Notes under the pieces: generated by a model
The model's database searches: none
What the model was told of the DNA's origin: nothing
The model's input: only the letters and a program-made list of their open reading frames with translations
Shown: positions 36,032 to 44,515 of the stretch, piece by piece
Layout: the number at the start of each line of letters is the position of its first letter
Numbering within the stretch: position 1 is the first letter of the stretch
Translations under genes and position numbers: made by a program
Assembly: GCA_963666475.2 (NCBI GenBank)
Contig: OY762821.2
Location: 744,001-808,000 of the forward strand
DNA from: JBFHIZ01 sp963666475
GTDB lineage: Bacteria; Bacillota; Clostridia; Lachnospirales; Lachnospiraceae
DNA: 64,000 nt
Direction: 5' to 3'

Positions 36032-37936
36032 ATGAAAAATATTGAAGAAGCATTAGAATTTCATAAAATAAAAGAACAGTTAGTTGCACTAGCATATACG
36101 GATCGTGCAAAAAAAGAATTGCAGGAAATGGAACCAATTCTCGCGGAACGTGAGCTACGGGCGAAATTAAGAGAAACTACAGAAGCAAAGATTTTATTAG
36201 AAAAAGCTGGTAATCCGCCATTGACTTCCCTTGGAGGATTGATGACTTATCTTGATGTGGCGGAAAAGGGAGGCTGTCTTTCGGCCGAGGAATTAGAAGA
36301 AATTGCTATGGCACTTGTGGCAATTCGTCGATTAAAAGATTACTTATGTCGAGGGAAGCAGTATGACGTTAGCATTGCTTATTTCGAAGAAAACCTGACA
36401 GAAATGGAAGATATCAGAGAAGCAATACATTTGGCGATAAGAAATGGAAAAGTTGATGATCAGGCATCCAAAGTTTTGCAGAAAATTCGAAGTGAAATTC
36501 AGCTAAATGAAACGAAAATGAGAGACAAAGCAGACCAGATTCTAAGAGCAAACAAAACGTATATGTCGGACAATTATACAACGACAAAAAATGGAAGAAT
36601 CTGTCTGCCAGTGAAAAAGGAATATAAAGCGAAGATCAACGGGAATGTAGTGGATCAGTCTTCAACAGGAGCAACGGTCTTTATAGAACCCAAGCAAGTC
36701 ATGTCCTATCGTGAGAAACTTGATTTCGACCGAATAGAGGAAGAAAATGAAGCAATTCGTATTTTGTATGGGTTAACGGTACTACTGGCTGACGTAGCGG
36801 AAATCATGTCAGAAAATACTCGTACGATTGAACGCTTGGATGTGATGTTTGCAAAAGCTAAATTAAGCATGGACCTAGAAGCAGTAGAACCTAAGATCAA
36901 TACGGAGCGTAGGATACAAATTGTGGAAGGCCGACATCCGCTCATGGATCGAAAAGTGAATGTTCCACTGGATATTATGCTGGGTGGAGAGACACAGGGA
37001 ATCATCATTACAGGACCCAATACTGGAGGAAAGACGGTTGCACTGAAAACGGTTGCATTGAATAATATGATGGCTCAATGCGGTCTGCATGTTACGTGTA
37101 AACAAGCAGATCTGTGTATGAATAGTAGTTACTTATGCGATATTGGGGATGGTCAGAATCTGACGGAGAATCTTTCTACATTTTCTGCACATATTACAAA
37201 TGTATTGGGTATTTTAAAGATGGTCAGTGCAGAGAGTCTCGTCATTATGGATGAGCTTGGATCTGGAACAGATCCGACAGAAGGAATGGGTATCGCGATT
37301 GCCGTTCTCGATGAACTGAAACGTAGTGGGGCTCTGTTTTTAGTGACAACACATTATCCGGAAGTCAAGGAGTATGCAGAAAATGTAGACGGCGTTGTCA
37401 ATGCGAAAATGACATTTGACCAAGATACGTTGCAACCACTTTATCGACTGGTGATAGGTGAGGCAGGGGAAAGTTGTGCATTTCATATTGCAAGAAAACT
37501 GGGAATGCCAGATCATATGCTAAAACGAGCGGAAAGAGCTGCTTATAAATCTGAGGAAGTGGATACAAATCAATTGCAAATGAATTTTGAAAAATCCACT
37601 GGCCCAAAGATTCAAAAAGCGGTGAAAAAACCCCGGAATTTACAAAAAGCCAGGGTTTTCTCGAGAGGAGACAGTGTTATGATTATGCCTGATCAGAAGA
37701 TCGGCATCGTATGTGAAGAAGTGAATGACAAAGGTGTACTACGAATACAAATGCAGAGTAAAAAAATATACATCAACTATAAACGAGTGAAACTCCTTGT
37801 GGCAGCAGAACACTTATATCCAGATGACTATGATTTTTCAATCGTTTTTGACAGTGTAGCAGAAAGAAAGATGCACCATCAAATGAGCCGGAAGTATGAG
37901 GAAGGGCAAATCATTGAGATCGATGAAGAGAAATAG
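36032..37936 (+). CDS. MutS2-like ATPase lacking the Smr nuclease domain
   Basis: The 634-residue protein has the MutS2 core: an N-terminal helical domain, a lever with DQSSTGATVFIEP, and the ATPase with Walker A GPNTGGKT and Walker B LVIMDELGSGTDPTEG. Full MutS2 is near 780 residues and ends in an Smr endonuclease domain. Here a KOW-like beta segment (RGDSVMIMP) and a basic/acidic tail end the protein. MutS2 acts on recombination intermediates or stalled ribosomes. The role of this shorter paralogue is unknown. ATG 36032 follows TGGAG. Confidence 0.85.
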   Translation: MKNIEEALEFHKIKEQLVALAYTDRAKKELQEMEPILAERELRAKLRETTEAKILLEKAGNPPLTSLGGLMTYLDVAEKGGCLSAEELEEIAMALVAIRRLKDYLCRGKQYDVSIAYFEENLTEMEDIREAIHLAIRNGKVDDQASKVLQKIRSEIQLNETKMRDKADQILRANKTYMSDNYTTTKNGRICLPVKKEYKAKINGNVVDQSSTGATVFIEPKQVMSYREKLDFDRIEEENEAIRILYGLTVLLADVAEIMSENTRTIERLDVMFAKAKLSMDLEAVEPKINTERRIQIVEGRHPLMDRKVNVPLDIMLGGETQGIIITGPNTGGKTVALKTVALNNMMAQCGLHVTCKQADLCMNSSYLCDIGDGQNLTENLSTFSAHITNVLGILKMVSAESLVIMDELGSGTDPTEGMGIAIAVLDELKRSGALFLVTTHYPEVKEYAENVDGVVNAKMTFDQDTLQPLYRLVIGEAGESCAFHIARKLGMPDHMLKRAERAAYKSEEVDTNQLQMNFEKSTGPKIQKAVKKPRNLQKARVFSRGDSVMIMPDQKIGIVCEEVNDKGVLRIQMQSKKIYINYKRVKLLVAAEHLYPDDYDFSIVFDSVAERKMHHQMSRKYEEGQIIEIDEEK

Positions 37937-37942
37937 AATTAT

Positions 37943-38539
37943 TTACAGCTGAGAGCGATTATCGATCGAAAGTTTTTGAAAGATGTGCGTCATATGTTTT
38001 TTGACGGTCGACTCTGCGATGTACATTTCTTCCGCGATTTCTTTGTTCGTACGTCCACTTTTTGCGAGTCTTGCTATTTCAGCTTCTTTGCGAGTCAGGC
38101 CGAGTTCGATGTAATGAAAATATAATTCTTCTGCATTTATTGCAGATGGCTGAGGAGAAGTATCTTCCCTTAATTTTTCTGTATGATGACTTGCTTCTTT
38201 AAAAAATACATGCAGAAGAAAACCATATAATAATGGAACGCAGCCATTTGCGATTTCACCAAAAAGCTCGGAACTGGAGTCTCGTTTGGAAAGTACAAGA
38301 AATAAGTTGATAAAAGTAACTAAGTAACTTACCACGAACGCGTTCCAGCTGATGGCTGAAAAGATTTCATTGCGCTGAATGGGTCTTCTGATATTTCCAA
38401 TTGTAAGAAAAGCAGTTCCAAGAACGACAAGTAGTAAACTTTTCAAATCCAGGACACGTTGTATTTTTAGATCCGTTATCATAAACAGTATGCAGGTAAA
38501 AATGAGAACCATGGCGATCCGGATGATCATTTTTTTCAT
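37943..38539 (-). CDS. Membrane-anchored LuxR-type regulator
   Basis: The 198-residue protein has about four hydrophobic segments in residues 1-115 and a C-terminal LuxR/GerE helix-turn-helix (GLTRKEAEIARLAKSGRTNK then AEEMYIAESTVKKHMTHIFQKL). It lacks a receiver domain, so it probably senses through the membrane part. I prefer ATG 38539, 8 bases after GGAG. It forms a pair with the membrane protein gene at 38569-39021. Confidence 0.85.
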   Translation of the reverse strand: MKKMIIRIAMVLIFTCILFMITDLKIQRVLDLKSLLLVVLGTAFLTIGNIRRPIQRNEIFSAISWNAFVVSYLVTFINLFLVLSKRDSSSELFGEIANGCVPLLYGFLLHVFFKEASHHTEKLREDTSPQPSAINAEELYFHYIELGLTRKEAEIARLAKSGRTNKEIAEEMYIAESTVKKHMTHIFQKLSIDNRSQL

Positions 38540-38568
38540 AAGAATGCTCCAATTCAAAATTGCGGGGT

Positions 38569-39021
38569 TTATTCTTCCGTGTATTCAATAATCATGAGCT
38601 TCAGGCGGTATTTGATCGATAACAAAATAATGTTTGCAGAAATTGCATATAGTAATGTTAGTATTGCAACAGATAAATTTGGACCGATTTCGCTGGGTGA
38701 TGTAAGAAGATGCATGACTTGAATAAATCCTACGATTGTAAAAAATGCTCCCGCATAAATGTTGGTCTTTATAGCAAGAGAAACGCCCTCAACGGATCTT
38801 TTGAGCTGAACAAGAGATGTTTCTTTCTTGTTAAATGAAGTAATCTGGAAAGCTTTTAAGAAATCTTTTAATAGTCCTGAAGCGGCGAGAACAGGAATGC
38901 AAATTACAATTAGTATTACGATGGAAAGTGAATCTACAAAATAAAGAAGAGACAGGCCGCCAGCGCCAAATGACAACAGGATGACGGATAAAATTAATAA
39001 AATAAAAGGGATAATATACAT
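38569..39021 (-). CDS. Small membrane protein, MotA/ExbB-like (tentative)
   Basis: The 150-residue protein has four membrane segments. YFVDSLSIVILIV and the later NIYAGAFFTIVGFI resemble the MotA/TolQ/ExbB channel fold, but the large cytoplasmic domain of MotA is missing and no MotB/TolR partner is present. ATG follows GGAGG. It is 30 bases upstream of the LuxR-type gene, probably in one operon. Confidence 0.5.
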   Translation of the reverse strand: MYIIPFILLILSVILLSFGAGGLSLLYFVDSLSIVILIVICIPVLAASGLLKDFLKAFQITSFNKKETSLVQLKRSVEGVSLAIKTNIYAGAFFTIVGFIQVMHLLTSPSEIGPNLSVAILTLLYAISANIILLSIKYRLKLMIIEYTEE

Positions 39022-39218
39022 AATGAACCTCCTTAGAATTTTTCATACGCGTATTTGTAAATGGATCGTTATTACATCTTAAAACTACATGAAAAAGAAG
39101 GGAAATGCAATGGTACTGTGGTAGTATTTTGGTAGTATCTTTGCTTTTTTTCTCATATCGTGAAAGTTAAATGAATAGAATTGGGAATAATTAGCAATAA
39201 CTAATAGGAAGGGAACGA

Positions 39219-39535
39219 AGTTATAGTATGAAATTAAAATAGCACCTGAGAATAAACTTTCAGAACAATCAACAAAGACCACCGTGTTAATCGATGGAAA
39301 TCTAAAAGAGCTTAATCAAAATTTTGATCAGATTAATATGCAATGTGAGCACTATAAGGAAATGGTAAATCAGCAATCGGAAAATATTGGAAAGACAAAA
39401 GAAAAATATTTTGAGATATCAAACATTATTCTTAATTTTCAGGAATCATCACTACACATGAGTGAGATTGCGAAGGAAACAAATCAATTGATTAATGAAC
39501 TTTTACAATTGAATTCCAGCTTTAAAATGATATAA
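39219..39535 (+). pseudogene. Remnant of a methyl-accepting chemotaxis protein
   Basis: The frame through 39535 reads KLSEQSTKTT and then a heptad-rich helix ending in LLQLNSSFKMI. This matches the stretch after the signalling tip of chemoreceptors (usual form RKLSEQST). The upstream part is degenerate and stops occur in frame just before. No start, membrane or HAMP region remains. A GTG at 39284 gives an 83-residue frame but has no ribosome site. Confidence 0.6.
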
Positions 39536-39683
39536 GAACTTGAAAAGTAGAATGTTTCTGGAAGAATATGAGATTCGATTTTGAGTAGATATTGCGGGAT
39601 ACTTCATTTTATATTAAAATAAAACATGACAGTAATTTTTAATAAATATTGCTTGATTTTTTGATATGTAGGAGGAATTTCTT

Positions 39684-40283
39684 TTGAAACTTGAAAGCAT
39701 GAAATGTTCCAATTGCGATGGTAGCCTTGAAATGGAATATTCTGATAATAAAACATTTGCAATATGTCCATATTGTGATCAGAGATTTTTAATTGAGGAT
39801 GAACCAGAAGTAGACTATCCAAAGGTTACATATACACAACTAATAATCAATAAGCCTAAACAAACCGAAGAACAAATCAAAAGAGATCAGATCAATGTTT
39901 CCAAAGAAATCAGTCACTTTCTTATTACAGAGGCAGTAGGAAGTTGTGCAGCAGTTGTTTTCAGCGCCATTATTATAATAGTAGCTCTTTTTGTGGGAAT
40001 TCCAAAGTTCATTGGTTTGTTTACAAATACACCAAAACAACAAACGACAGAAAGAATAGAACCTGGCTCAGTACATGATTTTGAGGGGGAAAACTATAAG
40101 GTAGTAGTGTCTCAGTTGGAAGATCTTGGATTTGAGAATATTGAGCTCATTGATCTAGATAATGCGAGCAAATATATAGATAATTCGGATTTAGTAGATA
40201 GTGTATCGATTGGTGGAGATTCTAACTTTAATGCGCTTGATTACTTTGCTCCAGATGATCCAGTCATTGTAGCTTATCATTAA
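39684..40283 (+). CDS. Zinc-ribbon membrane protein with a PASTA-like C-terminus
   Basis: The 199-residue protein has a zinc ribbon at the N-terminus (CSNC at about 8-11 and CPYC at about 33-36) and one membrane segment near residues 90-110. A C-terminal extracytoplasmic region (DFEGENYKVVVSQLEDLGF) resembles a single PASTA-like repeat. The start is TTG at 39684, 8 bases after AGGAGG. The nearest ATG (39699) is too far. Function unknown. A terminator follows at 40352. Confidence 0.75.
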   Translation: MKLESMKCSNCDGSLEMEYSDNKTFAICPYCDQRFLIEDEPEVDYPKVTYTQLIINKPKQTEEQIKRDQINVSKEISHFLITEAVGSCAAVVFSAIIIIVALFVGIPKFIGLFTNTPKQQTTERIEPGSVHDFEGENYKVVVSQLEDLGFENIELIDLDNASKYIDNSDLVDSVSIGGDSNFNALDYFAPDDPVIVAYH

Positions 40284-40351
40284 GTTTGCTGGTTCATATG
40301 TTGTGTTTTATAACCCGTTATTATCACTACATTCTATAATAAAAATGAAAC

Positions 40352-40387
40352 CGTACAAGTTTTCTTTGAAAATTCGTACGTTTTTTT
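40352..40387 (+). terminator. Terminator after the zinc-ribbon gene
   Basis: A 12- to 13-bp stem with one mismatch (40352-40365 with 40369-40380) is followed by seven T (40381-40387). Confidence 0.8.
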
Positions 40388-40461
40388 TATATGCTACTTT
40401 AGGTATGGAATCTCATAAATCTGTAAATACGGCTATAATCTAAAGTCGACTATTATGGGTT

Positions 40462-40508
40462 ATTATAAAACAAAAGACCAGCTAACAGCCAGTCTTTTGT
40501 TTTATAAT
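40462..40508. terminator. Long perfect hairpin downstream of the permease remnant
   Basis: A 17-bp perfect stem (40462-40478 with 40492-40508) has a 13-base loop and A/T-rich ends, which suit termination from either side. It lies 7 bases past the stop of the minus-strand permease remnant. Confidence 0.75.
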
Positions 40509-40514
40509 TGATAA

Positions 40515-40996
40515 CTATACAAGTACTATATTCAAAAGGAGTCCAAGGATAACTGAGTAAATAATCAGTATCGTCACATATAGGACAAGAGTTTTCTTTG
40601 ACAGGAAGCTACCAAGTGCAGTCAAGGCTGTGATCCGTGTTGCTGGACCAACTACTAAAAATGCCATTGCAGCACCGGTAGTCATACCATTTGCCATTAG
40701 CATGTTGACCAGAGGTATTACGCCTCCGCTACACACATAAACGGGGATACTTACAAAGGCTGCAATTATGATGTTTAGCCATTCCATTGTCGCACGCTCA
40801 AAGAGTAGAGAAATTGGTGCGATTACCTCAAGCGTAACACTAAGCACAACACCAAGGACTAGATAGAAACCGATGAAGCGTAAGGTTGAAAGCATGCTTA
40901 TCAAGAATTCTTTTAAATTAAAGTTATGAATATCTCTAATTTTCCCTGCTTCTTTAGACATTTCGATTTCATTATCTGGATAGGCTACAATAATCT
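40515..40996 (-). pseudogene. ArsP/DUF318-type permease, N-terminal half lost at an IS element
   Basis: The frame holds the C-terminal half of a permease of the ArsP_1 type (about 300 residues when whole): four or five membrane segments with IPVYVCSGGVIPLVNMLMANG then AMAFLVVGPATRITAL. Codons continue upstream of the ATG at 40961 until the IS left end at 40997, where homology stops. The missing half is not found beyond the IS right end. It therefore looks truncated by insertion plus deletion. An ATG-initiated 148-residue product is conceivable but unlikely to transport. Confidence 0.65.
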
Positions 40997-41052
40997 GTAC
41001 AGTTTCGTTAAGGTCATATAAAATATAAGCAACAAAGAAAAGAGGTATTTAT

Positions 41053-41340
41053 ATGACAGAACGAACACAACGACGTAAATTCACAGAAGATTTTAAACTG
41101 CAAATGGTTAAACTTTATAATAGTGGAAAACCGAAAGCAGATATTCTTCGCGAATATGATCTAACCGCATCTGCCCTTGACCGTTGGATTAAACGGATTA
41201 ATGAAACCGGATCAACAAAAGAATCCGATAATCGAACTCCAGAAGAAAACGAATTATTGAAGCTCCGTAAGGAAAATCAAAAATTAAAAATGGAGAACGA
41301 TATTTTAAAGCAAGCGGCGCTGATACTCGGACAAAAGTAA
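41053..41340 (+). CDS. IS3-family transposase OrfA
   Basis: The 95-residue protein has an N-terminal helix-turn-helix (FTEDFKLQMVKLYNSGKPKA, then LDRWIKRI) and a C-terminal leucine zipper (ENELLKLRKENQKLKMEND) as in OrfA of IS3-type elements. It ends in LGQK. An A-rich stretch just before its stop would allow a -1 frameshift into orfB. Confidence 0.9.
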   Translation: MTERTQRRKFTEDFKLQMVKLYNSGKPKADILREYDLTASALDRWIKRINETGSTKESDNRTPEENELLKLRKENQKLKMENDILKQAALILGQK

Positions 41341-41381
41341 TTGTAATCAAACAGAATGCTCACAAATACTCGATATCAGCG

Positions 41382-42155
41382 ATGTGTAAAATCCTACAAA
41401 TAAGCAGAAATACTTATTATTATGAAGCATCAAACAAGCCGGATGAATCTGAACTCGAATTAAAAATCGAAACAATTTTTCATAACAACCGTGATGTTTA
41501 TGGAAGTAGAAAAATCAAAAGAGAACTAGCAAAAGAAGATTTCCAAGTTTCTAGAAGAAGAATCTGCAGAATCATGAAAAAGTTAGGACTTGTATCTTCT
41601 TATACCATCGCTGCTTTTCATCCTCACAAAGATAAGTGCAATGAATCGTCTGTGAGAAATGAGCTGAATCGAGAATTTAACAATCAGAAACAGCATGCTG
41701 TAGTAGTTAGTGACCTAACATATGTTCGTGTGAATTACAAATGGAATTATGTCTGCGTATTAATTGATTTATTTAATCGTGAAATCATTGGTTACAGTGC
41801 TGGAGCTCATAAGAATGCGGAGCTAGTATATGATGCTTTTGCAACCGTAAAGGCTGATTTGAATACAATTCAAATGTTCCATACTGATCGTGGCAGTGAA
41901 TTCAAAAATCAGATCATAGATGAAATGCTTGATGTATTTCAAATCAAACGATCTTTAAGTATGAAAGGCTGTCCTTATGATAATTCAGTTGCGGAATCGA
42001 ATTTCAAAATGTTCAAAACCGAATTTGTAAAAGGAAGAAATTTCAATAGCCTGGAGCAACTAAAAATCGAGCTGGCAGACTACGTATATTGGTTCAATAA
42101 TATCAGGACGCATGGTTCATTAAATTACATGACACCAGTGGAGTACAGAAACTAG
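41382..42155 (+). CDS. IS3-family transposase OrfB (DDE catalytic part)
   Basis: The 257-residue catalytic protein has the integrase-core DDE triad: D in VVSDLTYVRVNYKWNYV, D in MFHTDRGSEFKNQ and E in GCPYDNSVAESNFKMFK. An HTH_21 region (YGSRKIKRELAKEDFQVSRR) precedes it. The reading frame is open upstream to about 41334, so the natural product is probably OrfAB made by -1 slippage at the CAAAAG before the orfA stop. It appears intact. Confidence 0.9.
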   Translation: MCKILQISRNTYYYEASNKPDESELELKIETIFHNNRDVYGSRKIKRELAKEDFQVSRRRICRIMKKLGLVSSYTIAAFHPHKDKCNESSVRNELNREFNNQKQHAVVVSDLTYVRVNYKWNYVCVLIDLFNREIIGYSAGAHKNAELVYDAFATVKADLNTIQMFHTDRGSEFKNQIIDEMLDVFQIKRSLSMKGCPYDNSVAESNFKMFKTEFVKGRNFNSLEQLKIELADYVYWFNNIRTHGSLNYMTPVEYRN

Positions 42156-42179
42156 ACCTTATAAAAACTGTACTAAAGA

Positions 42180-42290
42180 ATGTTGACATTCCAAAAATCA
42201 GTAGATACCTATGTGTTTGCCGTTCATAAAGAAAAAGGAATGAGTCTGACCCAGATCCGTAAAGAATATATGGATGAAAATGAAATGTAA
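42180..42290 (+). other. Short orphan frame at the IS right flank
   Basis: Thirty-six codons (MLTFQKSVDTYVFAVHKEKG start, ending MDENEM) begin 7 bases after the IS. There is no ribosome site and no recognised family. It looks like the 3' remainder of a gene cut by the rearrangement that placed the IS here. Confidence 0.35.
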
Positions 42291-42354
42291 GAGATTTTGA
42301 ATTCTTAGCAATTAATTACATTTAACGATTTAAAACAAGATTTGAGGAAAAATT

Positions 42355-42681
42355 ATGGCATCGAGCAAAGATTATTTGGAGTTTATTTTAGGACAATTAA
42401 GTGATTTGGAAGACATATCATATAGAGCAATGATGGGAGAATTTATACTCTATTATAAGAGCAAGATTGTTGGTGGAATTTACGATGATAGACTACTTGT
42501 GAAGCCTGTGAAATCAGCAATATTCTATATGCCAAATGCTGAGTATGAACTTCCATACGAGGGGGCAAAAGAGATGTTACTTGTTGATGATGTTGACAAC
42601 AGGGATTACCTAATTGGCTTATTTAATGCTATGTATGAGGAATTACCTATGCCGAAACCTAAAAAGAAGAAAAGTAAATAA
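42355..42681 (+). CDS. TfoX N-terminal domain protein
   Basis: The 108-residue protein has the TfoX_N fold pattern (YRAMMGEFILYYKSKIVGGIYDDRLLVKP, quoted in part: YRAMMGEF, GGIYDDRLLVK) and a Lys-rich end. TfoX/Sxy proteins influence competence in Gammaproteobacteria. Stand-alone N-terminal domains are common in Firmicutes and of unknown role. ATG follows GAGGA. It is the first of a run of small co-directional genes. Confidence 0.8.
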   Translation: MASSKDYLEFILGQLSDLEDISYRAMMGEFILYYKSKIVGGIYDDRLLVKPVKSAIFYMPNAEYELPYEGAKEMLLVDDVDNRDYLIGLFNAMYEELPMPKPKKKKSK

Positions 42682-42697
42682 CAAAGGAGAAAGAAAA

Positions 42698-43165
42698 ATG
42701 GTTCATGTAGTATACACAGACAACTCAGGCAAAAAAGGAGAACACGAACTTGATAAAATTATCTCAGGTGATAAAACAATGATTATTCGTAGTGCAGCAG
42801 GGCGTAAAATCCCACACAGCAGAGTATTTGTCGGAGAACACTTGTATTTTATGGAGAAAGGGTCTATGAAGGTTTCTGCAATGGCAACAGTTACAGAGGT
42901 TCAAAATTATGTCAAGTTGACAGAAGATGAAATTTGCAAGGTGTTTGCAGACAATGAAAAAGCACTGTCACTGACAGATAAACAGAAAGATAGATGGCAT
43001 AAAAAATGTATTTGTCTGGTTGCTTTTTCGGATGTTAAAGAATTGCAACCCGTATTAGATTTTGAAAAGCAAAGTAATATGGACGACTGGCTGATTGTTG
43101 AGAAGATTGAGGATGTTTTTGTCGGAACAAGTATTCCATATAATTATGAAAACTCAAAGTTCTAA
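42698..43165 (+). CDS. PUA/ASCH-like small protein
   Basis: The 155-residue protein contains HELDKIISGDKTMIIRSAAG and a later RVFVGEHLYFMEKGS followed by a beta-rich segment. This order resembles ASCH/PUA-type RNA-binding beta barrels. The match is by eye and weak. ATG 42698 follows AAAGGAGAAAG. The frame extends upstream over the end of the TfoX gene but has no better start. Function unknown. Confidence 0.5.
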   Translation: MVHVVYTDNSGKKGEHELDKIISGDKTMIIRSAAGRKIPHSRVFVGEHLYFMEKGSMKVSAMATVTEVQNYVKLTEDEICKVFADNEKALSLTDKQKDRWHKKCICLVAFSDVKELQPVLDFEKQSNMDDWLIVEKIEDVFVGTSIPYNYENSKF

Positions 43166-43195
43166 AAGACGAATTTGAATTTATAGGAGCATGAA

Positions 43196-43777
43196 ATGGC
43201 AAAAAATCTTTCGGATATGACACTTGAAGAGTTGTGGGAATTGTTTCCCATTGTTTTAACAGAACACAAAGCGGAATGGACAAATCGATATGAAGAGATG
43301 GCTACAGTTTTGAGAGAAAATCTTTCCGCATACAGAATCACCCGTATCAGCCATATCGGTAGCACTGCAATTGCTTCTATCTGGGCAAAACCGATTGTGG
43401 ATATTCTGATTGAAATTGCTTCTGACGAAAATGTAACAGCCGTTTCGGAGCAATTATCAAATAGCGGTTTTATAAAAATGTCGGAATCCGGGAAAAGAAT
43501 ATCCTTCAATTTAGGATATACTCCCGACGGATTTGCCGATTCTGTTTTTCATATTCATCTTCGCTTTACCGGGGATAATGACGAACTTTATTTCAGAGAT
43601 TATCTGAACGAGTATCCTGATGTAGCGTCGATGTATGAGAAGTTGAAATTGAGTTTGTGGCACAAGTACGAGCATAACAGAGATGCATATACGGAAGCAA
43701 AAACTGAATTTATCAACAAATACACTGCTATAGCGAAAAAGCAGTACACAAACAGATACAGACAAAATTCGATTTGA
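43196..43777 (+). CDS. GrpB/UPF0157 family nucleotidyltransferase-like protein
   Basis: The 193-residue protein shows the UPF0157 pattern: ISHIGSTAIASIWAKPIVDI (GS...D-x-D/E-type nucleotidyltransferase core), FHIHLR and YEHNRDAYTEAKTEFI near the C-terminus. These proteins have a minimal nucleotidyltransferase fold, and the substrate is mostly unknown. It starts 30 bases after the PUA-like gene behind AGGAGC. Confidence 0.85.
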   Translation: MAKNLSDMTLEELWELFPIVLTEHKAEWTNRYEEMATVLRENLSAYRITRISHIGSTAIASIWAKPIVDILIEIASDENVTAVSEQLSNSGFIKMSESGKRISFNLGYTPDGFADSVFHIHLRFTGDNDELYFRDYLNEYPDVASMYEKLKLSLWHKYEHNRDAYTEAKTEFINKYTAIAKKQYTNRYRQNSI

Positions 43778-43792
43778 TGAGGAGATGTTAGT

Positions 43793-44245
43793 ATGGTAGA
43801 TACGAGCAAATCAAGTTCGCATGAGCAGCAGAACGCAGAAGTGTATATTGCGTCAATAATAGAAGAATGGCTAGCGTGTTCAGTCGAGAGAAATGCGAAA
43901 GTGGTTATTTCTGATGGAGTACATATTGAGCCAGATCTGTATTCGGAAAAGAATAGAATTATTTGTGAGATATATTCACACATAGGTTCGTTAAAGGGTG
44001 GGCAGCCACATAAGATTTCACAGGATATATTGAAGATGCTACTTCTTGAAAAAAGCAAAGGCGTAGAATACAGGAAGGTTATTGTAGTTGCGGATGATAA
44101 GGTTGAGAAATACCTTAATGGTAAATCCTTTATAGCGGAGAGTATCCGCCAATTTGGAATTGAAATTAAAAGAGTAAATCTATCTGGCGAAATGTATGAG
44201 AACATTTCAGAAGCACAAAAGAGGCAGATTATGATTAACGCATAG
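43793..44245 (+). CDS. PD-(D/E)XK nuclease-like protein (tentative)
   Basis: The 150-residue protein has EPDLYSEKNRIICEIYSHIG followed by KGGQPHKISQDILKMLLLEK. The D followed by E-x-Y/H spacing and the later lysine/glutamine suggest a restriction-endonuclease-like core. I do not recognise a named family. ATG follows AGGAG. A solitary nuclease-like gene beside mobile-element ends would fit a defence or transfer remnant. Confidence 0.4.
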   Translation: MVDTSKSSSHEQQNAEVYIASIIEEWLACSVERNAKVVISDGVHIEPDLYSEKNRIICEIYSHIGSLKGGQPHKISQDILKMLLLEKSKGVEYRKVIVVADDKVEKYLNGKSFIAESIRQFGIEIKRVNLSGEMYENISEAQKRQIMINA

Positions 44246-44305
44246 TGAAGTATGATTATTTAGGAGATAACGACGGAACAACAAGAAGTGAACAGAAAAG
44301 ATAAA

Positions 44306-44455
44306 ATGGTAAATTCGTTTAAAGATACAAGTGAAGAAACTATGACTAATTGGGGGAATGATTTTATTAAGGAAAATCTCCCTAAAACAATGGATTGGCT
44401 TGTGAATAAAATTAAGGAAGTGGCGGCTACAGCATCAAAGAAAACAGCAAAATGA
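44306..44455 (+). CDS. Small hypothetical protein (49 residues)
   Basis: An ATG at 44306 opens a frame ending at a TGA at 44453-44455 (MVNSFKDTSEETMTNWGNDF start, lysine-rich end). No good ribosome site precedes it, although AGGAG lies near 44262. It may be the tail of an older gene. The stop lies in the first TGAACCCAAG repeat. Confidence 0.3.
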   Translation: MVNSFKDTSEETMTNWGNDFIKENLPKTMDWLVNKIKEVAATASKKTAK

Positions 44456-44515
44456 ACCCAAGCTAACCCCGAAAGTGAACCCAAGGGCAAGAAGGGTGGG
44501 TTCACTGAACCCAAG
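44453..44515. repeat. Cluster of TGAACCCAAG repeats (possible integrase arm sites)
   Basis: Direct copies lie at 44453-44462, 44476-44485 and 44506-44515, with an inverted TGGGTTCA at 44497-44504. They lie 190-250 bases left of the 27-bp att repeat, the distance at which Tn916-type integrases bind arm sites. They probably belong to the neighbouring, older element. Confidence 0.55.

Larger units (their letters stand above)
40997..42173 (+). mobile_element. IS3-family insertion sequence
   Basis: Terminal inverted repeats of 19 bases lie at 40997-41015 and 42155-42173, with 16 of 19 matching and outer sequence GTACAG. The right repeat overlaps the orfB stop codon. Two overlapping-frame genes, orfA and orfB, lie inside, giving a length near 1.18 kb. 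No clear target duplication is visible at the flanks. Confidence 0.85.
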
